A DNA stretch of 64,000 nt from Paracentrotus lividus (lineage: Eukaryota; Echinodermata; Echinoidea; Camarodonta; Echinidae). The stretch is from the NCBI GenBank assembly GCA_940671915.1, contig CALNVZ010003435.1, positions 6,652,829 to 6,716,828 of the forward strand. The letters are read 5' to 3'. The stretch's first letter is position 1, and the number at the start of each line of letters is the position of its first letter. The position numbers and the translations under genes were made by a program. The notes under the pieces are model-generated. The model made no database searches, was not told the origin of the DNA, and saw only the letters and a list, made by a program, of their open reading frames with translations. Shown one piece after another: positions 43,801 to 54,277 of the stretch.

Positions 43801-46748
43801 TTCCTTTTCAAGCTCATTTATTCATATAATACTAATAGCTTCTTTTTAGGGCAGCTTTAGACTTTGTTCTACATGTACCTAGCTGTCCACATAATTATAA
43901 CAGGCATGAGACAGAGAAATTTCAAAAAAGAGGAAAATTGCTACCAGTGAGGTAGTAGAAAATTTTGCAATATTAGATATAGAAAATTCGAGATTTCTTT
44001 GGCTGTAACTTCGTCAAATTAATTGTGTCTTCCAAGTCTACACACAGTGAGTTTTTTTTTATAGATTTTTTTTTTTTTTTTAGAATTTCAAAATTGGCGG
44101 AAATCTGCGCATCCGCGGAGAAAAATCATGCCTGTTATAATGTATTTCCCTGCAAATAGTTCAGGTTTATTTGTATACATATGATCGGTATTGTGTTTAC
44201 TGATAAAAGATGTTGAATCTGCCTAGTATATTTAAATTTTTATATAAGAGTGAAGATGGCTTTCACAATTCTGAAATTAAGATTACATCACGTTTTCACC
44301 AGGAAAAAAAACGAAATAGCACGATAGGTGTAAATAATAGAAATCTAACAACAGCAGCACATAAGGATTACGGGAAGAGTTACTGAATTTCAAGTATAAG
44401 GGGTCTTGCTTTTAACCACAGATGAATTCTTAACAATTATTATGAATTGTTACTAGTGTGTATTTCCTTCAGGTATCTCAAGGTATCCCAACTTACCAGC
44501 AAATGCCATGCATACATGGTCATCTAGAACACATATCTTTCTGACTGTCCTCTCCTCCTGAAGCTTCGCAACAGACTTCTTTTCCACACCCAGGACTACC
44601 AGATCCTTGCCACGTACACCAACCTAAATCAGTGAATGAGCAAGCATAGTGATTTAGTGATTAATTTAAGTCATAATTATCATATTCATAAAAAAGCTCC
44701 TTTTGTTAATGCTACCTGTATTTTGTTCTACCATCCTCCCAATTTTTGAAATGAGGAAAATTGTTCAAGACATTGTCATGATTGATTTATCAGTCCAGAA
44801 ACATCTAGCATTCACACGTTGGTATGATTTAGATCATTACATATAGTGTCATTTTTGGTTCAATTGCAGAATACCCTATACCACTACAGTTGCTTAAATA
44901 GACTACATGCATGTATGCATACATGATTTGTTCTGAAAACAGATTGTCTAAATTGAGGTGGATGGGTATTCTACAATTATTTTTGTACAATACAGGATAG
45001 TTCAGAGTCTTTCTGGCACTGCAGTTTACTTAATAACAGTTACTGATACTCAGTGAATGGTAAAAGTGCAGCTGAATCACCTTTTATCTAAGTTGTCATC
45101 GATTGATATCAGAACAATTCTTCAAGCATCATGATTAATGTTCGCTGACTTTTTTTGCCTTCCAGGAGAATAGTGGACCAGCCAAAAACAGTACCATATT
45201 CAAAATCAATCTAATCAAAATATAATATCCTCAAATACTAACTCACTTTAATTCCAGTTTATTTGGACGAAAATAATGTTAATTTGGACATATGGAATTT
45301 CGGGATTTGAATACGTATGAGGCACACTCAATGATCAAATTCAAACTCTCAAGTTAGGAAACGCAGACCAATAATGTGTCAGTTTCCTATCCTATTTTTG
45401 GAACGAATGTTTTATTTTTTGGTGTTTGTGATAGGTACAAAAACTGGATTTGCATCAATTCCCAAAATAGGAAGAGAATATTGTTGATTTTTCAACCCCC
45501 CCCCCTCAATTTTTTTCCCACTCATTATGCAACTGCTTACTTCAACCATGGTGTTGTTACTGCAATCGTCTTGTGCACCTCAAAAGCAACTACGAAAGTT
45601 TGAGAATCCCTGGCCCACGTTGAAATTTTTACTCCACAAATATGCACGACGCTTGAATGATCATGTTAGCATATGAAATACACTACCATTGTGCCTTCCA
45701 ATGAACAATAGTCACGATAAATTTAGACTCGTCATTTATTTTTTTGGTATAAAGTCCTGTCGGAGCCCGACAGTTGAATTCGTTGAAGTTCCTATTTATA
45801 TTTCTCTTCTTTATTCTAAAAAGTATTGAAAGAGTGGCTTTCCGCCGCACGTTTCTTGAAGTCGAGTCTTGCAGTTTTTCTTGCGAAATGGGTCCACTTT
45901 GGTTATGATTGACAGCCCGCACGATAAAAGCGGTCGTTCGGGAACAGCTGAATCGCGTTGTTCAGTTACGGTCAATGCACTTCAGTCATCGCAACCAGGA
46001 GGCGGAGCTTCACGCGATAGCTAATCAGAGCGCCCAACAATCAAAATGGGCCTCAAAATGCATTATGATTGTCCTCTAGCTCTGTACAAACAAAATTGTA
46101 GACATTTCGATGTGTGGCCTGGCAATACACCCGTGTTTTTTTCTGATATTTTTTCCCCAAAACAAAATCCACTTTTTTTTTCAGGAATGCCCTTTTTTCT
46201 ATTTTGATCAAGATCAAGTTTACCTGCCATCATGCCACTCTTGTTGAAAGCTAAAGGCCTCAATGTATGAATTATGATAACAGATAATATCCCACATACA
46301 GCTGCAAACCAACATCAGTCAGTACTGAAAAATGGCTGTCTGAGGAAACTTCTCAATAATAATTAGCGAAACCAATTATGAACTGACCATGCATAAGTGT
46401 AAGTGATAATATCCTGACATTTTAACGTGTATGTTAATTATATTATGTTAGTTATTGGACAAATAACATGAAACGTTAGCCAGTGAGAACTCTTTAACTG
46501 TTAGTTAGGCAGAAGAAATAAGTTTACTCAGTTCAATTTTTCAGTCCGCAACCCCACGCCAAATTTCAATGTGTGGGGCAACAAGAACCCGCTGAGTGCA
46601 GTGCCCCTCTGTCTTTCCCACGAAAAGTAAATGATTCATAACTTACCGCAGTTGAACCCTTTTTCACAGCTTCTTGGGCATATTCTACCTGAAATAAGTG
46701 GCCATCCGGTGAAAAGACTGTGATTGCTCTGTCGTACCTAGAACTCAT
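40841..46748 (-). CDS. PSMA7: 20S proteasome subunit alpha type-7, 6 exons
   Basis: Exons on the minus strand: 46748-46647, 44623-44497, 43543-43419, 42941-42819, 42280-42098 and 40945-40841. All have GT-AG borders and consistent phase, giving 254 residues (human 248). The protein is an outer-ring, non-catalytic alpha subunit (alpha-4) of the 20S proteasome in cytosol and nucleus. Residues 5-27 ([20 protein letters not shown]...) are the proteasome alpha N-terminal signature. [12 protein letters not shown] (119-130) and [16 protein letters not shown] follow in the Ntn fold. The last exon gives the Lys/Glu-rich tail ([14 protein letters not shown]). Start choice: the only ATG before the signature, adding two residues (SR) relative to the human N-terminus. 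It is convergent with DHODH. Introns 1, 2 and 5 contain inserted repeats. No truncation was seen. Confidence 0.96.
41212..41659. mobile_element. 448-bp MITE in PSMA7 intron 5, TTA target duplication
   Basis: The ends GGCTGGGTTCACATAGA and its inverse are flanked on both sides by TTA (41209-41211 and 41660-41662). The 3-bp duplication fits Harbinger-type transposition. Subterminal sequence is rich in TATTCGGTATT and related words. It has no coding capacity. Confidence 0.8.
43361..43396. repeat. Second copy of the TATAGCGCATT hairpin, beside the exon 3 donor of PSMA7
   Basis: TATATAGCGCATT and AATGCGCTTTA arms surround a short loop. The hairpin ends about 20 bases from the 5' splice site of exon 3 (donor at 43418-43417 on the minus strand). 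The same arms occur at 6690-6736. Confidence 0.5.
43901..44134. mobile_element. 234-bp MITE in PSMA7 intron 2, flanked by TTATAA
   Basis: CAGGCATGA at the left end is inverted as TCATGCCTG at the right, with TTATAA on both sides (43895-43900 and 44135-44140). It has no coding capacity. Because the flanks are palindromic, whether they are duplicated target or part of the terminal repeat cannot be decided. Confidence 0.65.
45880..46050. other. CpG-rich island inside PSMA7 intron 1
   Basis: This 170-base stretch has many CpG dinucleotides (GCACGATAAAAGCGGTCGTTCG, shown here only in part; GGAGGCGGAGCTTCACGCGA) in otherwise AT-rich intron. On the minus strand it precedes an open frame of 79 codons (45922-45683) of unknown content. 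It could be an alternative promoter and leader or the GC-rich end of an unrecognised repeat. Confidence 0.3.
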
Positions 46749-46888
46749 GTTTGAAGTTGTAGAAAACTAGAGAATGAAGAACAAAACACACGCGCTGACT
46801 TGCAATATGAAAGTTAATAACTTTATGGTGTCCTCGAATGACAAACATTCGTACAGCTGTGCAGTGCAACAGTACAATATCTATCTAT

Positions 46889-47400
46889 TCAGGTGCCATA
46901 TCTGCAGACTTTGGCGATCATGATTTTCCACAACTCTCTATTTTTAGCTTTCTCCATTTAACTGTAACCCTCTTTCCTCTACTCCTATCTCTTCAAGCCA
47001 TTTATTCAAGCTGTCCATCAATGTCACTCTTCTCCTTCCTCTACTCCTTTTTCCCTTGAACTTTCCTGTCAGTGACAGATTCTCTAAACCTCCCTTTAGT
47101 GTCAGGTGTCCCAAAAACCTCAACTGTTCTAATTCGTATGTCATGAAGCAGTTTCTGTTTTACATTAGCTTTCCTTAACACTTCCTTATTGCTAACTCGA
47201 TCAGACCATTTGATTTTCAGCATCTATCTGAGAAGCCACATTTCACAGCTAGCCAGACGCTTTGACATATCTGCTGTGATTGTCCATGCTTCGCTTCCAT
47301 ACATTAGAACCGGATTGATGTAACAATTAAGTACCCGTATTTTAGTTTTCATACTAAGTGACGGATTTCTAAGAATATTACTCATTTTTGAATGAGTACA
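46889..47400 (-). pseudogene. RTE-like LINE, reverse transcriptase C-terminus and 3' end
   Basis: The minus strand reads RVLNCYINPVLMYGSEAWTI, MSKRLASCEMWLLR, then LKIKWSDRVSNKEVLRKANV, LRFLGHLTLKGGLENLSLTG and the characteristic ending RELWKIMIAKVCRYGT before a stop at 46891-46889. Stops and at least two frameshifts break it. The 5' truncation is near 47400. The 3' end with GATAGATA lies 141 bases upstream of the PSMA7 start codon. Confidence 0.8.
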
Positions 47401-47831
47401 ATAACTAATTTTTTATTCACCAATTCGGATTTACATTTCACATGTAGGCCTACCTGGTTTACCAAAAATGGTAGAGGCCAATACGCGGATGAATTCTTGG
47501 TATGCCAGTGGGTTAAATAAATTTATGTAGTGATATGATAAATATAGCACATATTTTTTCATAATTACAGTGTGGAATGTGCAGAGGTCAGACCATTTAA
47601 TTGTGATTTTTTTTTTCCATGTCCACCCCGGCTGCCCCGGCTTTAAAAAAAAAAAAACGCTCGGTCTCCGGCCCCTGCTCCGGGGAGGTTGGATATAGGG
47701 GAGGGATGGGAGGAGAGGAGAGGAAATAGGGCCAGTTAATGCTCATTAAATTTCTCATTCTGTGTCTTGTGAAAATTGTATTACTAGGTCTACCTGAATG
47801 CGATTACTATATAGTTATACCTATTTGCATA

Positions 47832-48571
47832 GGGGAGACCGGGGACAATTGTTTTTTAGCTTAATAGTAATTGCTTAAAACTAAATAAAACGAAATATGC
47901 ACATCTTAGCTCGACATATGAATAAGGTTTGGGTTAAGTAAAACAATTTATTTTCAGGCCATTATCATTTCAAAACAAAGAGGTCAAGTCGGTTACAAAC
48001 CCCCACAACACGGGGCAATATTTTAACATGCCTGCCTATGGGGCAATTGTAACACATGAAATTGTAACATTTTGTTTTTCTTTTCAAAGTTAATGCAATT
48101 GACGGATCCAACATTTAAATAACATTGACCACATGAACTAGGCCTAACTATAATTAATAGGACAATGCTTAACTCATTCACATTATATTTTCCACTTGCT
48201 AAATGCATGCATGATATGGGGCAAAAGTTATGATAGTTTGTTTACACGTTGTTACCTTTGCCCCGGAGGAGGGCGACCATATTTGGAGAGATTTTGTTCT
48301 ATCTATCTTATGCTTATGTATTTATCGTTCAAACCGTTTACAAAATACAGGCCTTAGAACAGAATTTCTAAATATTATAGAAATGATTTTTTTTTTTTTT
48401 TTTTTTTTTTTGGCGGGGCTGTAAAAAGTTTTATGAACCGTTTAATCTGCTTACACTCAACAGCATGTGGAGCGATGAAATGTACATGATCTACGTTTGT
48501 AGCGTGTTTCTGCTAGGGATGGGAGCCTCTGTTACATTTGTCTCGTTGTTACAATTGTCCCCGGTCTTCCC
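47832..48571. mobile_element. 740-bp TIR element, GGGGAGACCGGGGACAATTG ends, TA duplication
   Basis: The left end GGGGAGACCGGGGACAATTG and its near-inverse at 48552-48571 are each flanked by TA. The interior repeats the phrase GGGGCAATTGTAACA. It contains a 25-base T run at about 48388-48412. No transposase was found. It resembles the element at 5645-6557. Confidence 0.75.
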
Positions 48572-48573
48572 TA

Positions 48574-49630
48574 AGCAGAAGAATGGATTTTTTTTTTCAT
48601 TTTCATGCCCTCTTCATAGATCAACACCTGCCTGATTGAACACAATACAGACCGACTGAATAACAACGAATTATTGACACCAACCTGAAGGTCATTGTGA
48701 GAGAAAAAGATAAAAAAGAAAGACAATAATAAAGGGAAAAGCAAAAATATAGAAACCAAATAATGAAAAAGAAGCTTTTTTTGTTGTTGTTGTTGTTGTG
48801 TGTTTGTTTGTTGTTGTTGTTGTTTTTTTTTCAAAGTAAAATTTTGTTTAAATTTGATAGGCCTATATATGCGAACAAATATTTTATGAAATATAGTACC
48901 AAATTATTTCTGTAATCTGCAAGATTCATAATTAGAAAACTTTTTTTTTTATTCTACGTTTCCAAATAGGAAGCGGATAAAAATAGACGGAGAGTACTAT
49001 AAAGCCCCCCCCCTCCCCCATCCTCATTCAGGCTGTTAACTATAGAAACGTATGCTCATTCCCGATTTCTCCGGAAAATGTGTATAATATATATTTTGGG
49101 GGCTCATGCAGGTATAGGGGAAAATACCAATAAATCATTGAAATAGGGTAGAGCATTCCCCATCCCGACCTAGGGGTATAGTCTTTGAGGACAAATCCTG
49201 AAATACGGTCCGAATATGTTTTTTTTTTTGTTTTTTTGTTTTTTTGTGAAATGTAAAAAGGGGTAATTTTGCTGACTTCCCTCCAAAAAGGCTGTATAGA
49301 GGAACAATTTTGATGCAGCTTCCTTTCCAAAAGCCTGTAATAATAAGAATCTGGAACGAGCATGCATGTATGGCTGACTGCCGCCACCTTATATAGCTGA
49401 CTGCCTAAATTTTAGGGGGAAAAAAAGTCATAATTTACGAAACCAAAAACTGGGGGAGTAGGAAGGACATTTGACATAATGGTCCCTCAACTTTAAAATA
49501 ATTGGATGATGGATTTATGCTTGTAAGTCCCGCTTGGTGTATTTCTATCAATAATTTATTTAAGGAACTTTAAGGAAATTTAAGGAAAAAAAATCATTAT
49601 GAAATGATGGACAAAAAATTGTGGTGAGGT

Positions 49631-49666
<36 letters not shown>

Positions 49667-51379
49667 GTGTTGTGAGGGGGCATTTGATGAATTGTCCTCA
49701 ACCTCAAAATATTGGGGAGGGACAGGATTTGCGCCCATGATTTTCAGTATAATTCAATAGCGCCATCTCATAGCAGTCTTACCCATTCTGGTATATAATC
49801 AAGTTGTGCATATTTCATATCCATCGATGTTATTTCAAGTTTCCATCAGTTTTGCGTGAGCTACAAATATTTGGTTAATACAGACCTGAAATATGAGCGT
49901 TTTATAAAATAATTGACAATATTCGTATAAGTTTTTGTTATTCATGTCAAAGCCTAAATTATCGTCTCTAAAATATGTCATGGTATGTTTTAAAATGAGT
50001 GAAGTCAAAGTTCTGTTTCAGGCCTACGCAATGCAAACAAAATTTTAAAATCCCCAAATGATAAAATAACTAAATAATAATAGACACAAGGGAAAGATAT
50101 ATTATATTTCTTTATTAGTTTATTTATTCTCAGTATCATTCGCATACTAGGAGTCGATTCTTCATTCCTGGTTTAGAATAATTATTTTAGTTCAGAATAA
50201 TTTATGATCGCATGCTAGAGATCATCACAAATGTGATATATAGCAAATAATGAAAGGGGGATTTTTAGAAAATGCGTAATTAATGAGATAAGATGAGCTT
50301 GGGGTCCAGAAAATGGGAAGGACCCAGGCCTAGTTTACTTGAGACTGGAGGTCCGACAAATACAAGCGCTCATAATGTTACTTTTTGTGGACGTGTGTTA
50401 TTTTATTTAAAAGAAGATTGTCAATACCATCATCTGTGTTACACTATAAATCTTATACGACATTGCCTTATGATATACACATTTTATTTCTTACTGCTGG
50501 AAATGAATTATAAATTGAAATTTGAAATGCTCAGTTGCGGAATTACATCGATTTGAAAACAGAAGGGAATGCAGGAATGCACAAATGGAATTTGAAAAAT
50601 ATGAAAAATCCGTGATTTCCAAAAATAATATTTCATTTTCAACAAGATTGGCATTTTATTCATGTCCCTTGCGACGTTATTCTTCCAGCAGGCCTACCGT
50701 TTTGTATGATTATTTATACAATTTGCGTTCATTAAGCATCTTAAGATCAACTTTATAACTAAGGTACATGTTCAAGGATATCCCTTTTATGCCTTATTAG
50801 AATTTCGAGTTGTAGGTCTATACGTCCGTTGAGGGGGGGGGGATGAAAATAATAATAATAATAACAATAAAAAAAAAAAAAAAAAAAAAAAAATGATTTC
50901 AACCTCGTGTTATACCAGTAAACCTGTATCAGTGGTGGATCATTATAAGGGGGGGGGGCGCCGATTTTTAAAATAAATTTTAACATGCACAGTCAGTGAG
51001 TGATTTTCAAATTATAGCCTTTAGGGGGACGTCCCCTGCGCCCCTTTTTTGATCCGTCCTGCTGTATCCGTTCATGCATGTAACTTAATTTTCTATGCTT
51101 TATAAAATCAATTTATTAAAAAAACATAGATGCAATAAGTCAAATCGGTGGGAGGACCCCTTATATGGCCACCTTCTTCATCATCATCATCTTTTTCTTC
51201 TTCTATTCCGCTGTTTCCGGAGAACAGTTGAGTGTTTCATTAAACCAGGGTGGCTGCCCCAACCCTTAACTCCAAAGTTTGAACCCCCCAAAAACAACAA
51301 CAACAACAACAACAAACAAACAAACAAACGAGCTGCATAATTATGCATCATAAATTATACATCTCTATGTCATCAAATT
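48574..51379. other. Gene-free interval with simple repeats
   Basis: No exon was recognised. It includes GTT/GTTGTT and T-rich stretches (48775-48835), a GT dinucleotide run (about 49632-49667), a G-run near 50830 followed by an A-run (50869-50893), and loose CAACAA repeats (51293-51330). Confidence 0.5.
49632..49667 (+). repeat. GT microsatellite
   Basis: About sixteen GT units, followed by GTTGTGTTGTG. Confidence 0.9.
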
Positions 51380-51919
51380 TTATCACGAATGTTCCCGGCC
51401 GCCCCCGACGCCCCCCGCCTCCCGCCCCCCCCCAGCCCCAGACCGCGCGTGATGCATGAAGATGCGATGTCGAGCGCGCGCACGCGCTCTTCGTAAACAA
51501 AAACACACGCGTTTTCTGAAACGTGTGATGAATTGCAAAGTCTGAGAATTGTCCCCGAAATGTCGAATTTTCGGAGATTTTCTTGTGATTTGTGGGCGAT
51601 AAATATCGCGAATCAATACTTCGTCTTTGTGAGTTGAATAAGCATTCTGTTCATAGCGATTGTTTTACGTTGGAGTATCGTTTGAACTTTCAATTTGGTG
51701 TGAGCAACGGGTAGCGGACTTTGCTCCAGCCTACGCCGGGCCGGAGCGGTAGCGAAGGCCAAGCCAAGCTGTATCCAGCTGAATTTTTGAGTAGATCCAA
51801 GTGGGATTGGACCGCACGAACAAAGATCGGGGACTTCCTCCCAATGTCAACCTCGTGGATATTTTTAGTTGGTGTTGTTGTGGATTTTGAAGTTATCTCT
51901 CAAAGAAGCAGAATACACA
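51380..51919 (+). promoter_or_regulatory. CpG-rich promoter and leader of the MTSS1-like gene
   Basis: CpG density rises abruptly from about 51395 (GGCCGCCCCCGACGCCCCC) through 51500 (GAGCGCGCGCACGCGCTC), in a window that is otherwise AT-rich. The first coding exon begins at 51920. No TATA box was seen at a clear position, as is usual for CpG promoters. The extent of the 5' untranslated region cannot be read from sequence alone. Confidence 0.55.
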
Positions 51920-51988
51920 ATGGAAGGTAGTGAAAGGGATTGCAGTGTTCTTGGAGGATTATTCCAGAGTGTGATTAATGATATGAAG
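51920..51988 (+). CDS. MTSS1: MTSS1-like I-BAR protein, coding exon 1
   Basis: The 23 codons read MEGSERDCSVLGGLFQSVIN then DMK, ending at a GTGAGA donor in phase 0. This is the characteristic start of metastasis-suppressor-1 (missing-in-metastasis) family proteins, whose N-terminal I-BAR domain binds PIP2-rich membrane and promotes outward curvature and actin-rich protrusions. The conserved CS-LGGLFQ-(I/V)I-DMK pattern is intact. The start codon context ACACAATGG is acceptable. It could belong to MTSS1 or its paralogue MTSS2; an invertebrate would usually have one co-orthologue. Confidence 0.85.
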
Positions 51989-53763
51989 GTGAGAAATAAA
52001 TCAAATGAAGCAAGTTGTGAACTTACGTTAAGTTAAACTAAACTAAAGTAAAGATTCGCTTGACCTTAAAGTTGATGTCTGAAAAAGTGAAAAGAATGAG
52101 TTATGAATTTAATTGGTGTCTTGTATAGTCCACCTGAATTTATGGGTTTCATTAAACGTAATGAAGTAGAACTAAATGAAAAAATAATATCGTTTTAACC
52201 TAGAAATCTTGAAAATTGAAGAAAATCCCATCATTGAAATGAAAGTGAGAAAACATAAAATGAACAAATTAGATCGCAATCTACAGTGTACCTGTAGTGA
52301 GAGGGGCTATGAAGGTGATGATATCAATTGATCATGTTAATGGCGATGAGAGAAATTACGACTTCATTAAAAAAAAAATCATTTGTAGCCTAGATTATAT
52401 CATATGGTTCCAGATTATATGGAGTAGGTCTATTGTTAAAGGGATTAAGTAACTTCCAAAAACAAGTGCAAAAGAGATCGAAATGAATAGAATTCTATCG
52501 CTCTGACCGTAAAACAACTACTGCAAGTTTCAGATCAAATGCAAGTCATTTACTATCTTAAACAGTGAAATTTCAAACGGGCGAGGAGTAACGGCTGCAC
52601 ATGATTAATTTATACCGCTCCGTTGAAAGCTTAGCCGCCCGGTAGGCCCGGCGACTTGACAACAGGAAATGCGATGAAAACACGTGCTCTGAAACGCACG
52701 CAGTTTTGTAAAGCGTCTCGAGGCGGGTAGAAATTTGAGTATAAAATCTTAGATATCTCGAAAGTAAAGCAAGCAAGTAGACTGCAATTTTTAAGGAATA
52801 CAGACTGACCTATGTGTTCATAATCATGATAGCAAAATGAGCTAAATCCAAAGTTCGCAATTTGAATATCATTCAATGATACTGCATCCCTTTAAATTGG
52901 AATTGTCTCTAGCTAGGGACACCAAGGGGAGGGGGGGGGGAGGGGGGGGGGGATGGTCACCTTTGTACTGTAGCCTGTAAGGATTGCCCTCCCACCTCGG
53001 ACTTCGTGCAGTCATGATGATGCCATACTGGAAATATAGAGTCAACAACTTTTGTGAATTGTGTATTAAATCATCTGCAGATTTACTTTGATTTTGTTAA
53101 TTTATCTACATGTAAGCTGAGTTGGGATTTATTCGGATTGTGTAGACCTGTTATTATCATTATGTAATTTATTTCATGTTTGGTAATCAATTATGCATCT
53201 ATTTTTTTTTTTTTTTTTCAAGCTCAAAAGCTTTCTTGTGGATGTGAAATATGTGTACACCGTACAGTGTGTACTATAGATTGGATTTAATCAATACTTG
53301 AACCTTTTAGATTTTTAAATTTTAATAATATATAGGGGATCTACTAGTCTACTAGTAGTCTAATGATATGGGCTCAACTACATTGTCCTCCATTCCCAAG
53401 AATTTTTAAGTGAATTTCTATCAATTATGAAACATCATTACCTGGGGTAATCACAGTATGGAAACAGCTGGATGGGTGTTGTGAGGACATCTATTGAATA
53501 CATGTGCCATGCAACAACAAAGGGATTAGTACCTAGGTGAACAATTGATCCTGAAACCCATATAGGTACTTTGTCTTTCCACCTGAGTGGTTACAGAAAA
53601 CCAGAGGAAAACAGCTAGCTTCTGGCATTGTCTGATCTTTATTAGCCACTATTGTGTTGTACTGAAAAACCTCCAAGTACTTTACCTTCTTGAAGAATGT
53701 ATTCTGAGAAAGATTATTGAATTGGCTCATGGTTGTTCACCCCTTCCATTCCATTACCTACTA

Positions 53764-53908
53764 AAGGCCCGGTCCCACTTACGGGAGGATCAACTGCGCA
53801 TGAGTTGCGTATACAAATTTCGTTCATCCGCAACAAAAAACAAAAACAAAACAAACAATCCGCAATTCATACGCAAATCATCCTAAAAAGTCAGTGGGAC
53901 CGCGCCTT
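53764..53908. mobile_element. 145-bp MITE, AAGGCCCGGTCCCACTT ends, TA duplication
   Basis: The left AAGGCCCGGTCCCACTT is inverted at the right as AGTGGGACCGCGCCTT, each flanked by TA (53762-53763 and 53909-53910). Inside, ACTGCGCATGAGTTGCGTAT and CGCAATTCATACGCAA are also roughly inverted. Non-coding. Confidence 0.75.
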
Positions 53909-54277
53909 TACATGTAGCCTACATGTATATTTCATGCCACATGTTTCACAAATTTCTGAAAATTTTGGGAACAATCAATGAAATGTTTATGAACATGGTT
54001 TAAAAGATTTTCTTTTGTTACAAGTCTACATGCATGACATAGGAGCAGCCTTTTGTATTTAAAGTTGCAAGTGCTTGTTTATCTACTTTAGCAGTGGTAC
54101 ATAATAATAAGAAAAAGAAGAATGGCATATGCATTACTCACATTTATTGTGATTTCACTTTAGACAACCTTTGGACTTTGTGTCTACAATGAGACTGCAG
54201 TGAGATAAATCATTGGATGTACAATGCACACTTTCATTTCTTAAATTTAATCAAAACTGTCAACAATGAATGCACTA

